A stretch of 64,000 nt of DNA from assembly GCA_947579605.1 (NCBI GenBank), contig OX388315.1, forward strand, positions 806,001-870,000, in the 5' to 3' direction. The position numbers were made by a program, and so were the translations under genes. The notes beneath the pieces are model-generated. The model saw only the letters and a list, made by a program, of their open reading frames with translations, searched no databases and was not told the DNA's origin. This stretch comes from Athripsodes cinereus. Lineage: Eukaryota > Arthropoda > Insecta > Trichoptera > Leptoceridae. Below, one piece after another: positions 54,736 to 64,000 of the stretch (its first letter is position 1; each line of letters begins with the position of its first letter).

Positions 54736-57425
54736 TACATACTGTGTTTTTTGCAATTTATCTCAACATAAAACATTTAAAAATACAAATCAATAAAATC
54801 AATACGTATGATAAGCTGAACATATTTTTTTAAATATTTTTTGTTTGATCTACAATCTTTTATTATTCGATATTACAAGTCTAACGAAAACTAAAAATCG
54901 AAGGACAACTATTTCGGTCTTTGGCAATAATTATGTATTGGAATAATTAAGTCCATTTTCGTGTTTCATCCCACGATTAACATACCTACATATTTACATA
55001 GCAACTGTACGAGTACATTAACGTAATGTTGGTGTGGTGCGAGGTGTTTTGTCATTACACCAAACAACTTTAAAACGAAATGTGGTAATAATGGAGACAG
55101 AACATTGGTACGAATATATGTACATACAATGGAAGATAAAAATATTTATACGGGCGACAATAAAATCACAACTTATTAGATGTAGTTTAATGACACTTAA
55201 ACGATACTCAATTATCAAATATATCGGAAAAATATCACTTCGATTTCTTTTATTAGCATCTTAAACAAAAAAATTTACAATTTTATATTTTTTTACCTGA
55301 TTTATGTTACGATGTTTGTCCAACTTCTGTCTTCTATTAGTCTACTTGTTTTGGGTCTTAACCTCCTGAGTCCTTCTGTCATATATATATTACATTAAAA
55401 TCAAAAAAATATTCTAACACCATCTAAAAAATTTCAACCATAATTCTTCAAAACTCCTGTAGATGAATCTTTTTGTAACACATTGCTTATGGCACAGTTA
55501 GCAAATTGTTTTAAAAATGTGACAATTTTTTAAAAAATGGCGGACAAAGTGACAGTGACTCAGGAGGTTAAAAAACATTCTTTTGTATACATGTATTGTA
55601 AGTATACAGAGTTTTAACGTGTAAAAGGCTTGGGCCGTAAATATCTTTAAATAAAATAAATAAATTAATTAAATGGAAATTCTGCGCTTACCGAGTGGTC
55701 GGTGGATCTCATGATTCATTATAATGAAAAAATAAACAAATAACGAAAAATCGCGAAGAATTGAGACGTCATAATAAATCTCAAAAGAGAAAAGAAAAAA
55801 ATGATTGATTAAAAAACTAAAAATAATTAAACGTTAATCAATGAGTAATTTATTACACTCTGTAAGTCCTCTAGATATTGATGACATGAAGGAATGGATT
55901 AGGGGCAAGAAAACTTGAGCGTCCCCTCCGGAGTGTGGAATTTGAATTTGAAAAACATGCAAGATGACCTCTTCTTGTGTTAGCCTTTTTGAAAAAATTC
56001 CCAACATTATACTGGATAAATGATATTTATATCCGATATTTGATAAAGAAATTTTCTAATATTCTTGGCAAAAAAACACTTATTAAGAAAGAATATTACC
56101 AAGAAATTAGTTCTATCTTTCTTTCTTTTTCTAGGCAAGGCACCCGACACCGAGTAAATTATGCCTATTTGATTAAATATAATGATAAAAATACTCAGCT
56201 TAATTAGCACTAATATACTCACAGCTTCTTATTTGTAGTCAGTAAAGTATCAGTCGCAACGTGTGGCAAGTACAGCTCAAGGACATTGGGAACAATGAAC
56301 TCCCCGCCCGTGTAACTAATACATTCACACCGCTTGTGTAAATTAGTTATATCGTTTCATGCGCCTTTTTTATCACCCACAACTTTCAAAAGATAGCCCG
56401 CATCATGTTAATTTTAAAATATACAAGTTAAACAAAGTAACACATAATAAAAATAATAATATATTATTGTAATTTGTATGTTGTAGGTACATAACTTACA
56501 CGTGTTAATAAAAGAGCATTATCCGACAAAAACCCGCGGAGGGGTGTTTTTCAAATTTGGAATAATTATCACTTGCTACCTTTGTACCAACATAATAATT
56601 ATATATTATGTAGGTGCTATGTAAAGCTAGCATAATAATATATGCAAAATATACTTACAGTAGAACCACAATAACTCGAAATTTTAAAGCGAAGCGTCTA
56701 GTTTTGTGATAAAAACAATCTGGATAAATATAAAAAATGTGTTTATTTAAATTAATGACTTAAAGATGGCAAATGACAAAGCGGTATACGTCACAGCATA
56801 CTCGAGTAGCAAGGTCTGAAGTCCGGATTCGAAAAGTAAGTATTTTATATTTTGTGTGATGTCTTTCAATCTCTTTGAGGTATGTATATAAAAAAATGCC
56901 TCCTGTCTTGAAGGACAGAAAGACTAACGCAAAGATAAGAGAGAAGACCAAAACCAGCGATGTAGTTCAGAGAGTCACGTTTTAGTGGGGCTAGGCTAGT
57001 GAAATAGCCAAAATTGAAAACCCTTAAATCGAGATTGACAATTAATATAATATTGAAATGACAGCTTAAAATAAAAGAGAAGTGTCGGCAGATCATAGAC
57101 AAAATGGCCAGAAAGCTGATGTCTAGTGGTGATTGGCTGCAGAGTGCTCAAGAGAGAAATCTGTGAAAATATAATATGCAAGACGGATGTCTATGTGTAA
57201 CAACGGACGCAACAGGAATAATGATGATAATTCCGTTATATTTTTAGTACAAATAGTAAAAATATTTCATACACTCTACAAAGTAACACTTAAATACCTA
57301 AAATCATAAAAAAATAAATTTTATACCACAATTGTTTTATATCTGTGTTAAACTGTGTTATATTTTCTTCTTCTTCTTTTGCTTCAGTTAGGACTATGTC
57401 CTGTGATTCTCAGAGTCTGCTCCTG
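54736..57425. other. No supported gene in about 2.7 kb
   Basis: AT-rich with scattered short open frames on both strands and no recognisable domain. A weak LINE-tail-like end (AAATAAAATAAATAAATTAATT) occurs at 55650-55672. Confidence 0.4.
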
Positions 57426-57427
57426 TT

Positions 57428-57596
57428 ATATTTTAATTTATTTATTCTTTTAGCACAATTCATCATTTTATCAAAATACTTGGACGATAATATGCAGTGG
57501 CGAGATTATCACTATGAAGTGATTTCTTCCATCTAAACAAGACACATTGGCATATTAATTAAAACAAATATACCTATCTGAACATAATTTTATCAA
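57428..57596 (-). mobile_element. LINE-G 3' UTR, distal piece
   Basis: (TTTA) start, TAGCACAATTCATCATTTTATC, GACGATAATATGCAGTGGCGAGATTATCACTATGAAGTG and GACACATTGGCAT match 15160-15300. The proximal piece continues at 58466 beyond LINE-F. Confidence 0.7.
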
Positions 57597-58465
57597 TAAT
57601 AATAATAATAATAGACAACTTATATTGCGCCGTTTTGTGGAATAAATCCACTTCAAGGGCGCATCCTAAAATATTGTGTTAATACTAGTAACTTAATCCT
57701 AAAACATATGTATTTATGAGCAGATTATGTTATAAACTACACATATAAAATAATAAAAACGAATTTTACAATTTATATCAGTTAGGTATATGATACGCCA
57801 AACAAGTGTGTTTTCAACCGACTCTTAAACAAAGCAAGAGACTGTGTCTTACGCACTTGTTCAGGAAGATCATTCCACATGGATGGTCCGGCCGAGCTGA
57901 AGGCTCGATAGGAATATTTTGGTCTTCCTCTTACACTGACCTCCGTCAGCCTGACACCTGCGTCAGAGCCTGATCTAAGGGTGGCTTGCCTTTGATTTGG
58001 AACCTGTTGTCTACAGAGATCGGAAATGTATGATGGGGACATATTGAGAATGGACTTGAAAGCTGTGAGGCAAATCTTAAAAGTCACTCTTTCTGCGCAC
58101 TTTAGCCAGTGCAGATTTTTGAGGGTAGTAGTTATGTGAGAGCGTTGGTCCATTTTGAAAATCAACCGGGCAGCGGCGTTGAGCACAGATTGGATTCTTT
58201 GAAGCTGGTATTGTGGTAAATTGGCCAGAATACCATTACAGTAATCTAACCGAGATACCACAAAGGCATTTATTAATGTTTTAGCATACTGGGATGTCAG
58301 GCATCTCCTTATGGGACTTAATTGTCGTAGTGCAAAGAAACATTTACTGACGGTGGATGAAACGTGTTTATCCATAGATAAGGAGCTGTCAATGTAGGCT
58401 CCGAGAAACTTAACGTGTTTGGATGGTATGATATTGATGTTTTGGATGATACACACCATTAAAAA
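57597..58465 (-). mobile_element. LINE-F, 5'-truncated, inserted in LINE-G
   Basis: The minus-strand frame 57782-58459 encodes 225 residues of a non-LTR retrotransposon: VKFLGAYIDSSLSMDKHVSS, LINAFVVSRLDYCNGIL, LNAAARLIFKM, LHWLKCAERVTFKICL and PSMWNDLPEQVR, the post-palm and carboxy end of CR1/L2-like reverse transcriptases. The YXDD palm is missing. After the stop comes about 160 bp of 3' UTR and a (TTA)n tail at 57597-57612 (plus: AAT repeats). The frame is undamaged, so the insertion is not old. Confidence 0.85.
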
Positions 58466-58565
58466 TACAAAAATTTAAATAATACAAACCCAACACGCAG
58501 TAAGGATTTAGGATTGGAAAGGGGGTTGGGAGGCTAGGGAACGGATAATGAGTTAATGACTCATG
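58466..58565 (-). mobile_element. LINE-G 3' UTR, proximal piece
   Basis: CAAAAATTTAAATAATA, CCAACACGCAGTAAGGATT and GGCTAGGGAACGGATAATGAGTTA match 15368-15468, including the block next to the G-run. Together with 57428-57596 it shows LINE-F sitting inside an older LINE-G. Confidence 0.7.
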
Positions 58566-59370
58566 AAAATGAACTATGTATGTAAATAACATAAATATAG
58601 CGTATTGTATACGTGTATTTATCGGTTTTACAGTTTCATAAGTGAAGAAGTAGAAATGTCTTATATTCGAGTAATCACTATTTTTGTAATTTTGATATAT
58701 TTATATTAGGTATATTTTAAAAACATAACAAAAAATGAAATATACTATATTACAGTCACACTGTTAAAGACATACGTTGTCTGTGTTCTATTCAATAGTT
58801 AAACAATTCCAAATAAATAATTAATTGTGGAATTGAAAACGAGTACATTATTTTTCCATTAACTTAATATTTCATATATAAAGGGAATCGTTTATTTTTC
58901 AAAGTTAATTGTTTGTGGAATTGGAAATGGCGTTGATTGTCTGTATTACAAATTCAATAAATTCTTATTATTTATTTTCGACTGTTAAATTATGGAACTT
59001 GTCAGTCAATATGTAAATACAAAAAAGGAAATCTACGCAAAGTCGAAAAAATAATTTGTGCAATGTACATTGTGAAAAGTAAACACGATTCCGGTTATAC
59101 AGATGTGAATACAAATTAACAGTTATTTATTCGTACATTTTCACCCTACATATATTTTAATTATGTTAATAATATATTCACGACAATAAAACCAGTGGGT
59201 GTTAACAGGTTAAGCAGCCACCGTCGCCATTTTTAAAAAATGCCGACGGTCACGTCTTTTAAATTAATTAAAATAACACGGTCGTTTTTTCACCTGTTCG
59301 AATATTTTATATTATACTTTCATACAGATCCGCAATTAGAATTATGTTAATGCACAGCGAGGGTATTTAA
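58566..59370. other. No gene seen; one small hairpin
   Basis: AT-rich. ACCGTCGCCATTTTTAAAAAATGCCGACGGT at 59219-59249 forms a near-perfect hairpin with 13-15-bp arms. Confidence 0.4.
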
Positions 59371-59502
59371 TTTTTTTTTTAAAGCTTTTACTAAGCTACT
59401 AAATGCTTGTGTCGTGAAAGGGGAGTTTGCCGGCACCTGGTATCGAACCACGGACCCCATGTTCACGAGGCCGAGACTCTACCTCCAGGCTACCGACGAA
59501 CT
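59371..59502 (-). repeat. tRNA-derived SINE (SINE-T), partly truncated
   Basis: Minus strand: GTTCGTCGGTAGCCTGGAGGTAGAG, B box GGTTCGATACC and the first half of the body; the distal body is shortened. Confidence 0.7.
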
Positions 59503-59604
59503 CGTTAAATCGTTGAAATGATTTAACTGTAATTAGAATACACATGAAAGAAAACGTCATCTTATTTATTAATTGTGTCGGTGCACACGTAGTAGAATTC
59601 CATA

Positions 59605-59734
59605 ACAATGCAATTTGAAACAAGTGTTCCTTTCTACTATTGTTTGTTAATTCGCAGAGAGACAAGTCGAAAGACGTCTCTCTGCGAATTAACAAACAAT
59701 AGTAGAAAGGAACACTTGTTTCAAATTGCATTGT
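59605..59734. repeat. Perfect 59-bp inverted repeat with 12-nt loop
   Basis: Arms 59605-59663 and 59676-59734 are exact reverse complements. Inner arm ends are GCAGAGAGAC/GTCTCTCTGC and the loop is AAGTCGAAAGAC, which holds a GTC-GAAA-GAC mini-hairpin. The overlapping frames are shadows of this repeat. Confidence 0.9.
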
Positions 59735-60440
59735 CATCTTATTTGGTAGCACCTCAGCCGGGATTTGAACTCCCGTCTTTCTTTTCACGAGGTGTGTTTT
59801 GTGTATCTTAAAATATGTCGGCTTACCAGTTCCATCAACCAACAACTCAAAATTCTGATATTCCAACATGGATTATATTATTTCCTGCTTCTCAAACTTC
59901 TTGTGCGAGGGAAGTGTGGTTTCGATTATTTTATAATCGCTTGTTTTGTTATATTAATTTTTATTGATTCCTTGAATACAGAATATTGACTGTTTTATCT
60001 GGAAATTTTTAATTATGTATTTTAAGATTTGACTAATACTGTGAATTTGTGAACGGTTTACTGTAAAAGAGGGTCATCCAAGGCGTCAGGAACCCTTCTC
60101 CTTTACATGCAGTAATTTTTTTCATTTAAATTAAAACATCACATTTTATATAAACTTCTTCATTAATTTGGTTAAGCTAAAATAAATAATGTTGAGTTTC
60201 AATAATAAATAAATAAATAAATACACCTCTAACCGGATCTGTACACATCATGTACATCATGTAACTTTGCCATCCGTTAGATGGCGGTAATTTACAACGT
60301 GTTGGCATTCATAGAATCTTCGCACCTACTTATTACTGTCTCTGTATGTAATTCCAACGTGAGAAGGATGTTTTAAAAGACTTACAATCGTCAAACATTA
60401 TACATATATCAAAATGAAAAAAGCAGTGGAGCACCCAGCA
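59735..60440. other. No gene seen
   Basis: AT-rich, with an (AAAT)n tail-like run at 60205-60222 following TTGAGTTTCAATAATAAAT. Confidence 0.4.
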
Positions 60441-60444
60441 AAGA

Positions 60445-60615
60445 ATTGGTCTCTCACTCTTGTCCGTAAGTTTTCGAGTGTCCTGTAAAAGGCAGGTGTT
60501 TGAAAAAACAAAGCAATGAGGTTTGCCACCCATCCTGAATTTCTTAATTTTTTGTTGGTACAGAGAAAACGGCTCGTATGTTTATCACATGTACCTGGTC
60601 TGCTGGCTTGTAAAA
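60445..60615 (+). repeat. R1 retroposon copy
   Basis: GGTCTCTCACTCTTGTCCGTAAGTTTTCGAGTGTCC, GGCAGGTGTTTGAAAA, TTTGCCACCCATCCTGAAT, TTGTTGGTACAGAG and TGGTCTGCTGGCTTG, in order, without the TAG tail. Confidence 0.65.
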
Positions 60616-60871
60616 CTTGACATAAAAATGGGCCAATGAACTTTTCCACATTACAAAGATTTATGAAGAGGCCATTTTCAGCAGTGGAAGTGTGAACACA
60701 ATTATTTGAAGAAAAAAATACATCGATGTGTAGTTTTTTGGAGGTCTATTTGGGTGAAGTGAAAGACTAAGTTTGTAGTCATGAAATTGCAACGGATGGA
60801 ATAAATCTTTGAATCTCTGAAATCTTTCCACATTCTCTATTTTTCAAACTGTTTCCAAAATTAAATTGTAC

Positions 60872-61010
60872 CTGACAGATTGAATTTACTTCCGTAGGCT
60901 GTAGTGTCTGAAGACACTTTACATTTATGGTTGTTCGATTAACTTTGTTTTCTATGAAAGTGAAATCGTCCAGCTTTTCGACGTTTCGTGTGATCACCAC
61001 ATTATGGACA
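60872..61010 (-). CDS. Possible coding exon, unidentified
   Basis: The minus strand is open with a protein-like composition (VHNVVITRNVEKLDDF...PTEVNSICQ) and ends at CAG followed by GTACAA, a usable donor at 60871-60870. The proposed acceptor (TTGATTGAAAG) is weak and lacks a good pyrimidine tract. The frame closes by a TAA just upstream. It might belong with the exon at 63738-63826, but its inferred phase (2) does not follow that exon's phase 0 end directly. No family is recognised. Confidence 0.25.
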
Positions 61011-61204
61011 CTTTCAATCAAAAGTTAAGGGGTTCGTTTCTGCTCCACCTCTACGACACTAACATACCTGTCGATTACTGCGAGAGTATTAATGTATTTT
61101 TCTGTACCATTACATACAATAATTTCCTGAGGTAGAGTCGCCAGTATCCAAACTAACTTTTTTGTTTGATATAACGAAAACAAAATTGTTTTTGGTTTTA
61201 CTAT

Positions 61205-61262
61205 GTTTTATTTGTTAAATAAGTAACCAGGTTTCGACCTATGAGGTCATTGTCAAATATAA
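61205..61262 (-). repeat. Structured repeat motif, related to 29683-29735
   Basis: Minus strand: TTTGACAATGACCT, CAT, AGGTCGAAACCTGGTTACTT. ACCT and AGGT form the hairpin, then GAAA and a nearly self-complementary ACCTGGT. Confidence 0.45.
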
Positions 61263-61552
61263 TGGAGTTTTACAAAATTAACGTCGACTCAATCAATAAC
61301 TTTTTTGTATTTTTCAATCGTTTATTTATTTTTTGATAGCATACATTGTGAAACTTCGTCATAATAAACTATATGAATTGATAAATAAAATTCAGAACAC
61401 CGTGTTTTCACTTAAATTATAATATAATAATTTTATTTTAAATAATTTAAACACCGTATTTTTTTTACTTAAACTTGAAAAGAAAGACACAGTGTTCTTA
61501 ATTTAAATTTTCAATAATTGTAGGTATTTACCTTTTTTTTACTTTTCTTAAC

Positions 61553-61601
61553 TATCCACCAGTTATCGGGTGACGTGAGCCCTTTGGGAACAAGATATTC
61601 G
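61553..61601 (+). repeat. Repeat fragment, inverse of 41763-41807
   Basis: CTATCCACCAGTTATCGGGTGACGTGAGCCCTTTGGGAACAAGAT matches the reverse complement of 41763-41807. Element class unknown. Confidence 0.5.
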
Positions 61602-63590
61602 ATACCAAGGGTATAATACATCACATTATTGGTGCATTACACTCCTAGCATCATATTATAATGTTATGATGATGATTTTTATAACACAATATTTATATTT
61701 AATTGTTATATTATTAGAATAATCTGTTGATTGATAGAATAAATAACTTATATATTATAACAAAACATATTCAAAATGCAGGTGGGCAAATTGCAAAAAT
61801 AACTAGCAATAGACACTTCCAATTCAATTACGTACATCCAGTCTACATAACATCATTTCAATGTTGTCACACACACACACACGTTTGTTTTATTCAACGA
61901 GTACGCGTTCCTATTACACAAACACAGATATTTATCTTCGTTTTAAAAGATCTAAATATTTATTAAAATAGTAATTTTCATGCATCAGGTAACTGAAAGT
62001 TCACGTACCTCATTATTCGTTAATAAAAGGAGAACGTGCACCTTGTAACGGATGTAAAGTGGAACGTAGTTAGTTAGGTACATTTTGTATTAAAAGTAAA
62101 AGTGTGTAATTATATGTGAGAGGAAGTAGTATTTTTAATAAGGAACGCGACGTTCTCGTATTCTATAGGACACACGGGAATTATACAAGGAAAACTTGGC
62201 TATTGCAATTTTCTAAAAAGATTGCGAGCTTCGAAATATTACATTGTCAAGACGTGAACAAACTTTTTGCTAGTTACAAAAGCCTTATTGAATTAAGTTT
62301 GTTTTTTGGAACATTTATATTTGTTCTATATTAACAAGAAACGAACGACAAAGAGAGTATTAAAGATGGGTCAGCTATTGATTTGGCCAAATAGCCAACA
62401 AGGCGGTATACAAATGATCAATAATTCGGTCGACTGATTCTAGACTAGACTACGTTCAGAAACATTCGTTTTGCTTCGTTTATCAAATCTTAACACTCGT
62501 ATTGTGTACTGACAAGTTTTGTTTCTTTTGTGTCCTAATTGCTGGATTGTTCTTATAATATGACAGATTTGTTCATGAAAATATAACAAAAAACTAAAAG
62601 TATGTAAGTGAGCCAATCTGATATCTAGATTGTAGAAAATCAAATCGGATGAAGCGAGATTGGCTTCCCAACGCTTATAAATTTCCTCTAGGATTTGCTC
62701 CTTAAGTGATCACATTCGGTGGCTTTGGACAGCGTTCACCAATTTCGTCATTTCCACTATCATGATGTAAGGTCCACCAAAGAAGAAGGTATAGAAGCAA
62801 TCATTTTATTTTTGGCATTAAGATCTCCTGTCTAAATCAGCCCAATAAAAAATGATAATTATCTAAGCGTAAGTAGGTACTGATAATTTATTTATCATAT
62901 TTTCTGTTTACCTCTAGCTAGTCGATATATTTTGCCGACTTATCGCTGACCATAAGTGTAGACAAATAAACTTATATTCGGCTTTCTCGACTAATCGCCC
63001 CATCTCTAATTGTTAACTGATTTATTTACGATTGTGTTTGAGTTACAAGACAATTTATCAATTATAATTGAAATCTACGAAATTGTTTCAAATATTTACT
63101 TTTTTCAGTAAGAAGTTGTTCAAAGAAGAAATAGTACATTCTGACTTGTTGTTATTTAAGAAATAAGAAAGACAATTTGATTATGTACTCAATGAACAAT
63201 AAATTTTATAAAGAGATGGCTTTCAGCTATTTTAATAATGTACAAGTTTATTTTACTGTTTATTTATTTTAAAGTGATTGGATTGAAACGTTTTTGTCAA
63301 TGCTGCCCGCTCCATTTGAAATAATCATTTAAGTAAAATTTAATAAACCACTTGTCAAAGCAAAGCTGAAAATTAGACAACAGTAGTGTTAGGTATCTAG
63401 TATTCAGTTTGACAATCAACGTTGGATTGTTAACAGCCTTGAACATAATCATAAAAATAGCAACTGTTAGTTGATGTTTATACTCTACAGCTGATGTCGA
63501 ACGTAATGTTTCGAAACAGAAATTTTTGTGCGTACCATAGTAAAATAAACTTAAAACAGCCAATGTCAATTCGTAAGTAACTACCGAAAT
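61602..63590. other. No supported gene in about 2 kb
   Basis: AT-rich with a CA run at 61869-61883. A GC-richer patch at 62690-62790 carries no recognisable motif. The open frames at 62440-62643 and 63297-63569 lack splice or domain support. Confidence 0.4.
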
Positions 63591-63594
63591 ATCT

Positions 63595-63725
63595 TGAGTT
63601 CATAACTTTATTATTTATTTATAAATACATATATTGAGTTCATAACTTTAAGTTCATTGAGTTCATTGAGTTCGTAGCATTGAGTTCATAACTTTATTAT
63701 TTATTTATAAATTTATAAATACATA
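63595..63725. repeat. Tandem repeats of TTGAGTTCATAACTTTA units
   Basis: TTGAGTTCATAACTTTATTATTTATTTATAAAT occurs at 63595 and 63691 with intervening TTGAGTTCA units, i.e. a small, locally expanded array in the presumed intron next to the right-edge exon. Confidence 0.7.
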
Positions 63726-63737
63726 AATTGTACTTAC

Positions 63738-63826
63738 ATTAAATATTAAATCTTTTCCTAGTTCTTCATCCGTACCAACTTGCACCATAGATGACACTCG
63801 TGTCGTTGTAACTTCTTCATCATTTC
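63738..63826 (-). CDS. Probable internal exon of an unidentified minus-strand gene
   Basis: The minus strand has a strong acceptor (T11 tract then GCAG, 63827 upward) and a consensus donor GTAAGT directly after the exon (63737 downward). Between them, 89 nt give two leading bases and 29 open codons: NDEEVTTTRVSSMVQVGTDEELGKDLIFN (split here as NDEEVTTTRV, SSMVQVGTDE, ELGKDLIFN). The other two frames contain stops. The acidic, Thr- and Ser-rich composition with no AT-noise bias is protein-like. It begins in phase 1 and ends in phase 0; the preceding exons lie beyond the right edge. I do not recognise the protein. Confidence 0.55.
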
Positions 63827-64000
63827 CTGCAAAAAAAAAAATTATTAAAAAAAATAATTAAAAAATTTCTCGCTTTTAAGAAATTGTTATCCTATCCAAA
63901 ATTTCAGTTGAAGTTTTTTGAAAAACATAGTAGGGCCAATTCTGAATCTTAATGAACTAACTAACTAAAAAGTTGATTAATATTAGTTTTTATGTAGTAT

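Noticed and set aside
59608..59811. Paired short open frames on both strands
   Set aside because: They are two readings of the perfect foldback 59605-59734 and its surroundings, not genes.

Overview
This window is AT-rich, intron-containing animal DNA crowded with degraded transposable elements. The one well-supported host gene is a four-exon gene of the insect gustatory receptor type. Together with the repeat load and a Ty3/gypsy element, this points to an insect; the order cannot be fixed from sequence alone. Nothing prokaryotic is present, so most open frames of 60-100 codons are chance or transposon debris.

Layout. 1-6300: fragments of non-LTR retrotransposons (LINEs), short retroposons and a clean hAT-type MITE (3672-3897). 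6301-8900: a diverged solo LTR on the minus strand. 8900-15130: mostly non-coding, with LINE 3' ends and a perfect 188-bp palindrome (11806-11993). 15135-27740: the centrepiece, an 11.8-kb Ty3/gypsy-type LTR retrotransposon (15805-27586) with two 2501-bp LTRs, inserted into a minus-strand LINE. Its gag and pol are joined by a -1 slippery heptamer. 27740-44700: intergenic DNA with LINE and SINE relics, foldbacks and a minisatellite. 44754-47986: the gustatory receptor gene, whose introns have collected several repeats. 48000-63700: more nested repeats. At the right edge (63738-63826) is a probable coding exon of an unidentified minus-strand gene.

How the parts relate. The gypsy element is the youngest large insertion: it has a perfect 4-bp target duplication, LTRs without visible differences, and a LINE reading frame that runs on across the insertion point. 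Older layers show nesting too: a retroposon with a (TAG)n tail inside a LINE 3' UTR at 38985-39204, a LINE inside another LINE at 57597-58465, and a 5'-truncated LINE with 11-bp target duplications at 32081-32509.

The most unusual signal is a dispersed family of short structured motifs. Each has a CTGATGA-like core, a hairpin, GAAA and a short self-complementary segment, and several lie in long perfect foldbacks. They resemble hammerhead ribozymes of retroelements, but with one extra nucleotide after the core, so activity is unproven. All LINE family letters (A-H) and the repeat name R1 are labels made for this annotation only.
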